64,000 nucleotides of DNA, taken from assembly GCA_013397695.1 (NCBI GenBank), contig VYZI01000118.1, positions 2,249,816 through 2,313,815 of the forward strand. Reading direction: 5' to 3'. Of this stretch, positions 25,459 through 37,400 are shown piece after piece. Source of the stretch: Centropus unirufus (taxonomy: Eukaryota; Chordata; Aves; Cuculiformes; Centropidae). Positions within the stretch are counted from its first letter, which is position 1, and every line of letters starts with the position of its first letter. The notes beneath the pieces are model-generated. The model did no database searches. It was not told where the DNA came from and was given only the letters and a program-made list of their open reading frames with translations. A program made the position numbers and the translations under genes.

Positions 25459-28400
25459 CTGGTATTGCAGTTAGATCTTTACCTTCATAAGATTAAATGT
25501 CCAGAATGTGGTTTGTTCAAACTCGGTGGAGCTTTGGTAACTATGATAAAGAGCATGATGATTTAGTGGAGCAGAAGATACCAGTTTAGGCATGGGTCAG
25601 TCTGATTGTTCATAGGTTCTGAATCTGACAACTGTAGTGGCAAGGACTCACGTATGTTTTGAAAGACCTTTATTTGTGAGCAGGTGAGTTGAGAAGCAAG
25701 ATAAAGAAAAATAACAGATAATTTATATTGGAAAGGGCCTTTGGGCGTTCACTTCATCTCCTGTTCAAAGCAGGGCCAACTTCAAAGCTGCATTGGGATG
25801 CTTGGTGCAGTGAGTTTTGAAAACATTCGAGGACAAGAAATTCCATGTTTTCTTGACTGCATGTTCCACTGCTTAACCACTCTGGTGACTTTTTGCTTTC
25901 CTTATACACAGCCAGCGTTTCCGTTTTTGCACCTTTTGCCTCTTGTCCTTCCTCTGTTGGCTTTTGTGAAGGATCTGGCTTATGCTTGTCTTCTCTATAA
26001 GCTTTCTGCAGTGCTGCTCCTCAGTCACTGCTGCTACACGGAGCGTGCTCTGAGATGCAAGATTTTGTATTTTCCTTTTCTGAAAGTCATGAGGTTCCTT
26101 TTGCCTCGTTCCTCCAGCCTGCCAAGATCCTTTGGGTGGCAACACTCCCCTTCTGTATATTGACTGCTCCATCCTGTTTGGTGTTATCATTGAACTTGAT
26201 GTGGTTGTGCTCTGACTTATCTTCCAGGTTGTTAATGAAGATGTTAAGTAGCATCAACGCCAGTGTTAACCCCTGAGGAGCATGACTCTTAACTGACTGC
26301 TGGTTTTGTTTTGATCCTCTCAACCTAAAGGTCCAGCTAGGCTTTTTGTCTGCATTATATTTGGCTGGTGCAGTCCACACCTCCCAGTCTGGCCGCAACA
26401 CTGTAGAGAACTTGGAAACCTTGCTAGGGACAAACTTCGTACCTCTTGCCTCCTCAACTGAACCCATCATTTGATGGTGGGAGACGAATGAATTTGGTCA
26501 GGCATAGTTTGCCCTGGTGACTGCTCTGACCTGCTTGTCCTTCGTTTGTCTGGAGGTGATTTCCAAGGGGGTTTGGTCTGTCATTCCCTGAGGCCCTGGA
26601 GCAAGACTGACCAGCCTGTAGTTCCTCAAATTCTCCTTTTTAGATGAGCGCAGCCGTTTTTCTCGTTATCAGGGAACTCCCCTGGTCACCATGACCTTGC
26701 GTTAAAGGAGATGGTGCACAGAGGGATAGTGTTAGTTCCTGGTGGTTTGTTTGAATTAATGCTCCTGTTCTTTTAGTAATTGCCCACTGAGCTGAAAGCC
26801 ACTTAAATCTGATCGAGGCCGGAGCCCGTTATTCGCTTCTGTCATTAGATTTTGATTGGGGATGGAAACCTCTCTTTGTTTCTTGTCCTGCACGTGACAT
26901 GTAGTGACAGAGCCTGAAGAAATTGTCTGGAAAACGGCTAATGGCCCTTCTCGGGCAGGAGCCACCCTTCCCTGGGGTCTCAGTACGGTAAAGCATTCCC
27001 CCTTGTGGCTGCTGCCTCCAGCGCGTCCTTGGTTCCCAGCAGACACTGCGTATCAGAATATCGTTTATTGGAAAAACAAGAAAATAATTATGTAAACGGT
27101 ATTCCATATTTTATATGAAACATCTCAATAAATCTGAAGTTGCATGTTATTTTAAAACCAGCAGTAAACACAGATACATTTATTTACCACTTCACACATG
27201 GGAAGCTTGAGCACGCTCTGAGCGCTTGTGTTCTTTTGTACTTCTCGTCATCCTTCTTTCAACTTGGACAGTGAAACTGGTTGGGCACCACGCTAATTTT
27301 AGTCTGTAGTTTTATTAACAGTCAGCTTCATGGTGCTACTTTACTAGGATTGTGGTTACCAAAGGGTAATAAAGCACATACTTAATTTTGAAATCAAGTA
27401 TTTATCACAATACTAAAAGCTTGCTTTTTAGAATGTGAATTTTAAGTCAGACTAGAAACTGTTTCTATTTTAAGACTTTATGCATTACTGTCATGGAGGG
27501 TGTATTAATTCACACTTAATTACATGATTTTTTTTCTGTACTACAATATTAAATATAAAATGTGTTCTGTATTTTAAGGTTCTTAAGTTTTCGTAAAACT
27601 TAAGTGAAACACATACTTAATGTGTGCATTTTTATCTTATAATTACATTTTTGTTTTTCCCCCTTTCTCTTTGCTGAAGCAATCAAGCTATTTGTATGCT
27701 GGAGAGACGAGAGAAACCCACTCCAGATATGTTCGGAGAGCTCCTACAGAACGCCAGCACGATGGGAGACCTGCGGAACTGTCCAGTCAGTATCTGTACT
27801 TCTCCTTGGAGGGGGTGGGACGGAGAGGACACAAGGATTTAGTGCATTACCCTGATCTACACCTTTATCTCACGAGAATTTTTGAGGTCTGTTGGGAGCG
27901 GTGACTGGCATTTAACCACTTAAAAACAGTTACTGCGTGTGTCTCGTTCCAGTCGCAGGCTGCTATGCTTAAAAATGGTCTGTTCAGCTCTGCAGTAGAA
28001 GTCTGACAAAATTCAACTAAATTAAGTCTGTGTCAGTTTGGTTAGGAAAATTTTTCCTTCCTCGTTATCTCCAGCTCCTGCTGTCACATTTATATTAATG
28101 CTGACCTAACTGTCCTGTCTGAGATGAGATGCTTGAGGTATCTGGTGTAACAACCACCCAACTTGAACAGCAAAGCTTGACAGTTTTTCTGATCCTGTCA
28201 AATAAAGCATCGGTCTCTGTAAATACTGGTTTTAGAGGAGATTCTGATCAAGAGGCTGAGCTTTCCCTCCAATTTCAAAGACTTTTTTGGGGCTCTTTGG
28301 TGTATGATTGCTTATCTGTTTTTGAAGAAGCCTGCTTTTGTGCTACACCTTCAGTGATGATTGGTGGCGTGGAGGGGAACCAGCAGTGTTCACCCTAGAG

Positions 28401-31400
28401 CTTGTGAGTACCAGATTGTCTTGGTAACGCTCCTCATCTGTGGCCCAAGAAGCTCCTTTCTGGACATGGAGCACGCTGTGGCTGCTGTGTTTCACCACCG
28501 CCTCTTTGGAACCTGTATTTTTGAAACTTGTACTTGCTGGTGGCTTGCCCTAACTTTTCAATGAGAGCAGGATTTTATTTGATGTTTGGTTTGATTTTCA
28601 TCCTCAGAGTAACTGTGGGGAAAAGATCCGTATCCGCCGTGTGCTGATGAACGCTCCGCAGATCATCACCATTGGCTTGGTTTGGGACTCGGACCACTCT
28701 GATCTGGCTGAGGACGTGATTCACAGCCTGGGCACTTGCCTTAAACTGGGAGATGTGAGTTACTGTGTTCTGGCACTACCTGCAAATGCTGTCTTTCTTG
28801 CGCTGGTCTAGAGAAGTGGAGTGAGAAAAATAGTCACCCTCTTCACCTTTCTGTTCCCATAAATAGAGGAATAGCAGGCATGTCCAAGGATCTCGCCTGT
28901 CTCTGCTTCACACTACCTGCGAAAATATTGGTATAATGGCATAGACTCGAATTTCTGAACTGACTGAAAATTAAAATTGCTTCAGAAAACAGAGCTTGCC
29001 TGAATCAAAAAATATTTTCAAGTGCAAGGAAATGTGTGGCTTGGGGTTTGTGCCACTTCTGAGAATGCAAACGCTCTTTCATTTTGAAGAACACAAGTTA
29101 GTTTCTGTTTCTTTTCAAGGCAAAACATAGTTTAGTGTTGTGGAATTTTTTATCTTCTTGAAGTCCTCATTGAAGTGTGTGGTGGTAACACTTTGAGTTA
29201 CTTTTAACAGAGCCATCTGAGATGGTGGCTGCCACCGTGGGATTGCATGGTAGATTAAATTAAGTCGTATCTGGGGTGCAGAAGTTTGTCCCTTAGAGGA
29301 TTCACTTGTTCTACATTAGCTGATGCTTTAGAGCTGACTCACTGATACACCAAACTGTAGCTGTATCTGACTGTAGCATTGAGCTATTACAGTAAAATAA
29401 CTATAATTTTTATGTGCGCTTACACATATATGAAAAAAACGCATTGGCCAGTGCATAGTATAACACTGGAAATGTGGTTATGAAACAGTGTGGTCCTTGC
29501 CTAGTAAAGCAGGAATGTACTCAAAATTAATCCTCCACATTTTTAGTTAAAACACAGTCAATTAAATAGAAAACAAATCTGCGTGATGAATTCTTCTGAC
29601 CTACTACTGCCTTTGGTTCATCTTTTATGTAGTGTTGTCATAAATTTGTCTTTGTGTAAGTCAGAATAAATCCCAGATACAAAGCTGAGAGGATTGAATG
29701 TTTTAAACGGCATACGATATAATCAGCGAGTGTGGCAGGGAGCACAGATTTTCAGAAGAGAACAACACTCAAATTCTAAAGAGGTATTTTTACTGTTGTT
29801 CAAAATGTCTTCCTCAAAGTACAGCCCCAGCCACCAAAACTGAGTCGATTCTTGAGCATCTGGTGAGTCAGTTGGAGTCACTGGATTGGCTTAAACATTG
29901 GTTAATTTCTTAGGTATTTATTGCCTTGTTTTCTCTATCCCTTGCCATAAAAACTTGACGCCTCTCTACAGTACACTGAGGACTTCAAACATAAAGGAGT
30001 ATGTAAAATTCTGGAGATTTGATTAATTTCTCCTTCCCTTCCTTCTTGCCTCCCTTCTCGAAGCTCTTCTTCAGAGTCACTGATGACAGAGCAAAACACT
30101 CCGAGCTCTACTTGGTGGGAATGATCTGTTACTATGGAAAACACTATTCTACCTTCTTCTTCCAAACTAAAATCCGCAAGTGGATGTACTTCGATGATGC
30201 TCATGTCAAAGAGGTGAGAAAATACTGTTTACAAGAATAATCTGTTGGAAATTTGTTAGCCTTGTGTGTGCAGATCCGTAGTTTTCAGCAGATTTTTATG
30301 AACTTTAACTATTTTCCTATGGAAAGATCCAAAACTCTTTTGCTCCTTTTTCTGAGCAAAGTGAAGCATTCTCGAAAAAGCATAGCAGAAATGTGGGAAG
30401 CCCTGGTTTTGGTTTTGTTCTACTGGCTGCCAGTCTGGCTTTTCTGCTGTTGTTTCCTAACCTACAGCTTGCTCATCTGCCCAGCTCGCGTGCGTCTCTT
30501 CCCCTTGCTGACGAGCAGCGCAGCTATTCGGTGCCTGCTTTTGGGGACCCTGTTGAAGTGTCTCGATGGTGGTCTTCCCTAGTGGTTGCTGCCAACAACA
30601 AATTTTCCACTTCTGTTAGTCCTGGAATCTTGGCACGCTGTTATTACATCCATTAGTTTGTTTGGCATTATTTCACACCGCTTTCCTTGTAGTTATGGAA
30701 GTGCAAAGATGAGAGAGGAAAATTTTCTGCTGTACTCACGCCAAGCCTAGTCTCAAAGGGAAAACTCGGGTCCTTGCATTTGTTCACGGTCGCATTTCTC
30801 TGCAGCAAAGCTTCGCTGAGGAGAGGCACTGCAGTGCTTTAGTAGGATACTCATGCAGGGAGCAAAGCTGGGCAGGGGGAAGGCTTTTGAGATCAATGTA
30901 ACTGTACGAGCTATTGCTCGGGCTATGAAAAAACTTGCTTTTTTTCTCTTTTTTTTTGAGTGATGCAAAGTCGGAACGTTTCAAAGGATGAAGAACTTCT
31001 TATGGAAAATATCTGGAAGGAAGGGAATATTGTTGGAGTCATAGTTTTAGCAGAAATTGTTTTTATCCTTAAGACAGTGAATACCTTGATTCTAGTTGGG
31101 TTGGTTCCAAGGTGAGCCAAGGGGCTGTTCTTGACTAGCTGGTGTCCCAGGTGGTACCTTTTTTCTCAAATAAGATGTATCTCAGAAAGAGGAAAGTCAA
31201 AGTCTGAAAGGATTACTACGAGCTGAAAAGGGGAGTTCGTTGTAGAAATGACAAGAGAAGACCTTTTGTGTGTGTATGTGTGTTTTGTTGTTATTGATTC
31301 AGATTGGTCCAAGGTGGAAAGATGTTGTGACAAAGTGCATTAAGGGCCATTATCAGCCTTTGCTGCTGCTGTATGCGGACCCTCGAGGAACTCCCGTGTC

Positions 31401-34400
31401 CACACAAGACTTGCCCCCTCAGGTGGATTTACAGCAATACAGCAGGACTTGCTATGACAGCGAAGACTCGGGTAAGCAGTCTGGGCTCTGCCTCGTACCT
31501 TTATGCTGTCGCGCTGCATGTGGAAGTTTTTCTTGTGTTTTGGGTGGCTTTTTGTTAGCAGAGGTCATTGTTCCCTGCCAAAGCTGAGCTGGAATTCTGA
31601 CAAGGACTTCCAGTTTTTTCGCTTTTGAATCTCTCTCTCAGTCCAAGAACTCTGTTCAGATAGTAACTTTTTCCAAAAAGGTTTGGAATAAAACTGGAGG
31701 AGGGGAGGAAAAAAAGTGAAGGAGCTGTTGGGGCATGGATGTAGAGAGGAGCAGTAACTGATGGCATCCACCACTGAGTCTTTAAATCCATCAGCAGTTT
31801 TAACAGGCACGGAGTGAGAGCAGAGATGCACAAACATATAAAAGATCTGATGTCTGGGAGGCTCAAGGTGTTTTTTATTTCAAAAGTTGTCAGGCATCCT
31901 GAAATAGAACACGAGCTGCAGGCCTCGATCACACTGCAAATGTGAAGTGCCCTTGGGCTGAGGGTATGCAATTAAACAAGAATTACTTCCTTTAACTTCT
32001 CTAATTCAGTTTCCTATCGTACTCATTTCCCAGTGGAGAATATCCTGTATATTCAGGAGTGTATACGTTGCATGTATGAAATGGCCAGCAATTTTCAACC
32101 TGTTCGAATTTTTACTTCTATGTAGTGGAAGTGGTTGGAGGAGGTTGTCTTTGTGTCTTCTTTTAATGAGTTTAGGAATGAACGTAGTGAATTGTATCAC
32201 GATGCTTCATCCTCTTCAGTGTCCCACTTGCACAGTGGTCCAGTGCGAGCTTCTTGGGAAGGAGCACGATACTTTGCTTTAGATAACAAAATGTCAGTAC
32301 AGCGTTTCAATAGATAAGCTTTTGATTCATATTGTGTTAATTATCATAACCTGGGAGGCTTGTTACCTGTACTAATATTTTGTACTTGTCTATATTTTTA
32401 ACTCTGACTTCCCTTGATGCAGTGTATTTCATATTTTAATTACACTCGATAGTGTCAGAATTTAAATAAGATTTATTTCAGTGTGGTAATAATATGTACT
32501 TTCAGTCCAGTGGCCGTAGTTTAATTCTGCATAATGAAAGGATTTTATAAGCTTGTTAAATATGTTAAGAGAGAAAGAGATTTTTCAGAGTTTGCAGAAG
32601 GAATTTCACTCTCTTCCTTTCCAAAGGAGAAGACCCTTCCCATAAGCTCTGGTGCCCTTGAATATGAGGTTTTTATATTTGTTCTTTGTTTTCCTGTAAA
32701 CTTCCAAGTAGTTTCCTCTGTGCCGCTCCTGATTTCTTTTTTTAGTCTCTCCTGACTTATATAATAGCTTAAAAAGATTGACATTTGATGTCACCTCCCT
32801 GACATGGCTTCCTTCCCCAGGGAGAGAACCTTCCATCTCGAGTGACACCAGGACGGATTCCTCTACAGACAGCTGCCCTTACAAGCAGGCGCACCACGAG
32901 TCTGTGGTCAGTCACTTCTCCTCTGACTCGCAGGGGACGGTCATCTACAATGTGGAGAACGATAATGCTTCACAAAGCAGCAGGGACACAGGTAGCAGAG
33001 GCTGTTTTATCTGTGTGATCATTACCATTAAATACGGTGACTGCAGTGGACTTTGGTGAAAAATCTCCATAGATAGAACTGAATTGAAAACAGTTCTTTA
33101 GTATCCTCAATTATTTGGGGTTGTAATAAACCACTAGCATTCACAAAAAAATAAGTATAATTTTAAGGGTCCTGTTGGCTTTTGAGAACTTGTGCCTAGC
33201 CAGGCAAACATTTGTAGACATGGCTGCTGTTACGCATGGTCCCACCTGCTCTCTTCACCGTCTAATCCTGTAAGGGGGAGTCGGTATGGTGCCACTGTAC
33301 AGCTTGGTGAGTGTTGTGTGCGGTACTCATTTCTGGGCAGTTACTTTGTTTCAGGAGTTGCAGCTGTCTAGGAAAGGCGCTTTCATCTCCAGAATCTCCC
33401 ATACTTGGCACTAAGGACTTTCTGTGTAAGTCCGTGTTGGTAGTGTTTACTGCACCAGGGAGGAGCGTACGATCGTTTCCTGCCTGTGCCATGAAAGCAG
33501 CTTAAGTGAGAACCTGCACTGAGCGGACGATCAGTATAGATGTTCCTTTGGGCGGCTGAGCAGGCTGCCTGAACACTGTTCGGTTGGGAGGAGGTTACCT
33601 TGAAGTCCAAAGGCTTGGATCTCCTGTATTATTCATACGCAGTGTCCGTCAGCAGCCTGTTTGCACGCAGTCACTGCTAACATCGCTTCTGAAAAGGGGA
33701 CTTAAGGGTCAGGCTTCTCAGGCATCAGAAATAAGATATGCTGAGTCTGCTTGAAAAGTTACTTTGTGCCTTAATAAGACTTTCTAAGAAGACAGAACAG
33801 TCGAACCTGCAATTGTTTGTTGCACCAGTGTTAACACCTACTGGTTTGTCCTCTTAATTGCAAACCAGTTGCTTTCTTGTTCTGTGATAATACGGGTATT
33901 TGGTTCATTTGAAACAATCTGGGGTACATATATTTCTTCACATAAAAAGGTGGAAGAAATGTTTCAAGTCTGTTTTCTTTAGTACTCTTTTGTTCTTCGT
34001 CAGAGGTCCAAGTAGCTATAATACATGGTTCTATATAGCCCAACAGCACCTTTACTGTTTTGACCAATACTTGGCAGGATAGGTTCCAGTCGGTCCAGGG
34101 TGGAGGGTGAGGAAGGCGAGAGTTGGAGCAGAACTGGACTGATCAGGAAATAAAGTGTAGGTTGATCTTCAGAGTATGAAGAAGAGAAAATGGAAAATGC
34201 TAGTGGAATGTTGTTAGTGTGGTCTGCAAAAGTGTCATGGAATTGGTAGAATTAAGCTCCTCCCTGCAAAACTTGCCTTGCAAGTCAGCAGAAAAGGGGG
34301 ACTTGGGATGGTTGCAAACATGTAAGCGTGAAGTTCAGCATGTAACCTTTTGTTCTGTTATTTTCAGTGACCTTCTGCTTTTCTTTTTCTTTCCTCTCCT

Positions 34401-37400
34401 ACTGACTCTGTCCTGTGTTATTCCCTTCAGCTTAGCCCATCTCACCACCTGCACTCAGTTGTCCTCCTCTTCCCCGATTCAGCCATAGCTAGTCAGTCTG
34501 TCCCCTTAGCTGGCCACCTGTCTGGGCATTTCCCTTTCTTCTCTTACCTTCCCAAAACCTTTCCAAAAAACTCAGTCTGCTGACCCATACAACTGCTTAG
34601 TCATCCAATGCTGCTCCGTGGGGCTATAAAGAAGCCGTCCACACTGACCCGTCAACTGAATCGATCTGGGCAAGAGCAGGATTCTTCATTTAATGGCCAT
34701 TTACCCACTACTCCAGCCCAGAAAATTATGGACCGTATCGCACATCGTCCTCCGGGGAAGGACCACCACTGGGTGTATGACCCCAGGCACCCGGGTGCTT
34801 CAGAGTGGGGGCACGGGGAGGGGCTGCCTAAGCCCTCTCTGGCTCCTGCCAACCTGTGCTGCTGGGAAAAATGTGCGTATTCTGGCTGCCCCGTTCATGC
34901 AACGGAGATGTCAGTGGGAGGGAGTAGGGGGATTCTGTCTTCACCAGTTTGATATCGTTCTCTAACATATTCGTAGGCGTGTACACAACCCCAACGAAAC
35001 CACAATTTTCCTTTGAATGTCACTGTTTGCTTACAGAGCCATCCCACCTCTGAGGGATGAGGTACTGACATGCAGCAAGGGACACCTTTTAAATGTGTGA
35101 CTGGGCACTCAGACAGAAATCCGGGCTAGTTATTTTAGTGAATTGAAAAAAAAGAGCATGAAGTGTGAGTTAATATTCTTGAGATTGTAATTCTTATATT
35201 CATGCATTATGTTGGATTTAGCCAGACAACAAAGACGACAAAGCCTGTGTCCAGCCAACTGTTGTTTCTTGGCACCTCCTCCGTGACTGTTAGGTGTCCA
35301 GTGACAACAGGACTAAATTTGTGATTTATGAAAGGAGGAGAAATCATTTATGCTAAGCTAGTAGCCTTCATTCTACAATGCTAAGTTGGGCTCTAGTTAG
35401 TTTTTGCAGATCCTAAGACAGATCCAAGCAGCACTGAATGCCTTTGAATAGCGTCTATTACAGTACCTGAAGGGCGATAACCAAACACTCCTACTGGGTT
35501 GAAAGAACATTGGGGGGGAAAAACTTTTAACCAGAGAACTCGTGCCCCCTGAAGTGAAGCATAAGCCCCTTCTGTCTCAAGGGGAGCCACTAAAAGGTAT
35601 AAGACAATGCTGTTCTTTCAGTCCCTGTAAGATGCGTGGCAGTCCGTGCTCTGAAGGGGAAAAAAATGTTTTCCCAAAGCACTGACTCATGCTCAGTCAC
35701 CTAATGCTGCACATCATCCGTCCTCCCTGCCAGCATCTCTCTTACATCCTTAGTTCATTTTCTTTTGTATAATCTGCTTGTTTCTAAAGAATTTGGCTAC
35801 AATGTCACTCTCCGCTTTGCAAATGAATAGAAATGCGAGTCTTGTGTACCTTGCTTTTTTGCTGTTTGGATTCCTTCTCACTCATTTATTGTAGTATCTT
35901 TGTAGTCATTGTATTTGAAGTGAGTTATTTTTTCAGCTGTTGAAAGCACAATTTTATGTGTAATGTGTGCTTTAAATGTTGTTGGTTTGTGTGTTAATTT
36001 CTAGAGAAGTGGGAGTGTTTGATACAACCTGCTGTGTAGTCTGGGGGCTGTTAATCCATCACTGGGTAGTAGGGATTCCCCTTTCCTGTGATCCTATGCA
36101 AGGCAATAGTTGGGGATGTAAAGGCTAGAGCCAAGTCTCTGTAGCTTATTCATAAATTCCCTTCTTATCCTGCATCTCGGCTTGGGACTGCTCACGTGAG
36201 TAAAGCCACGCGTGTGTTTGTGCTCGCAGGTTTAGGACTGTGAACGTGTGAGAACTGTAAAACTAAGAAAAGGCAATACAGAACTTGTGATGTCAAATCC
36301 TCTTGATTCGCATTTGATGTAAGGAAGTGGGCAATATGTTACGTGCAAGAGAAAGTATAGAAAGCATTAGCACTCAGACGCAGGAGCTGTCGTGAGGGAA
36401 CTTTGTTGTGTGCCGGCTGATCCGTGTTGATGGTCTGTGCGTGCTCCTGGCTTGTGGCAGATGTGAAGTAGCTGGCTTAGCTCTTGAGAGCCAACGGAGG
36501 CATCTTCACTGTAGACTGAGCTAACTTGGATCACTCGTATTCGCTGCGGGCAAGGAGAGTGCAGTTAATGCAGAGCAGCTGATGGTGTGCAGCAGTTTAT
36601 CGTTACACGATAACTCATTCGTGTATTGAAGTCTTCATTCAACAGAGCGATGTCAGGCCAGCTGTCCTCAGGAGCTTCTTGTTCGTGGCCATTAAAAGAC
36701 CCAGACAAGAACTCGGTGACTATTTAGACTGTTAAAGACCAGGCAGAGTCAACATTTTCCTCTCCCTGTGGATAAGCTCTCATTAACCAGAGCCCTTGGA
36801 AGGGCTATGTTGTTGCTCTTTAGTGACCTTAAAACGGAATTGTCCTCCCTAAGACAAAACCGAAAACGTTTGGGTACAAAAACATAACCCAGACCTGTGA
36901 GTTAGCACTGGAGCAGGCGAGCACTGCTGCTCTTAGCGTGCAGCACTCACTCTGAAGGCTCGTGTCATCTCTGTTTCCGTCTGTCCTTCCAGGGCACCTG
37001 ACTGACAGCGAGTGCAATCAGAGGCACGTGTCCAAGAAGAGCTCGTTGGCGGACCGCAAGAGGAGTTGTGGCCGGTCTCGGCGGAAAGGGGACGAGGCCC
37101 AGTCATCAGGATACCACAGCGAAGGCAAGAGATGTTATTTTGTACCGAATTAATATCTCTCTGAATGTGCTCAAGGTCCTCAGTGCTTACGTGCATTTCC
37201 CTCCTTGTTTCTTACTTCTGTCAGTGTTTGGGTTTTTATTTGTCGCGATTTTTGTAATTTTTAGGGGGGGTGGGGGTGGGGCGTTCAGTATTGCTTTGTT
37301 TTTTACTTTTCAAAGCCCATGTGAAGATGCTGTAATTAGGGCTGCTATTTTAATCTGAAGCTATTTTTGTGGCTTTTGCTGTCTCTATAAACTGCAGGAG

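Larger units (their letters stand above)
25394..27679 (+). other. USP54 intron 5, with T-tract and antisense CR1
   Basis: A 2,286-nt GT-AG intron holding a T-run at about 25,429-25,453 and a decayed CR1 LINE at about 25,722-26,735. The rest is AT-rich with no assignable content. Its acceptor ends in AAG instead of the usual CAG/TAG. Confidence 0.9.

Noticed and set aside
34608..34952. Open frame of 114 codons in intron 10 as a possible exon
   Set aside because: No family resemblance, no matching segment in USP54, and skipping it keeps the conserved DTGHLTDSE junction.
37125..37140. A GT donor as an alternative to the GC donor of exon 11
   Set aside because: The nearest GT is at 37,134 in GATGTTATT, a poor donor context, and using it would break the frame into exon 12.
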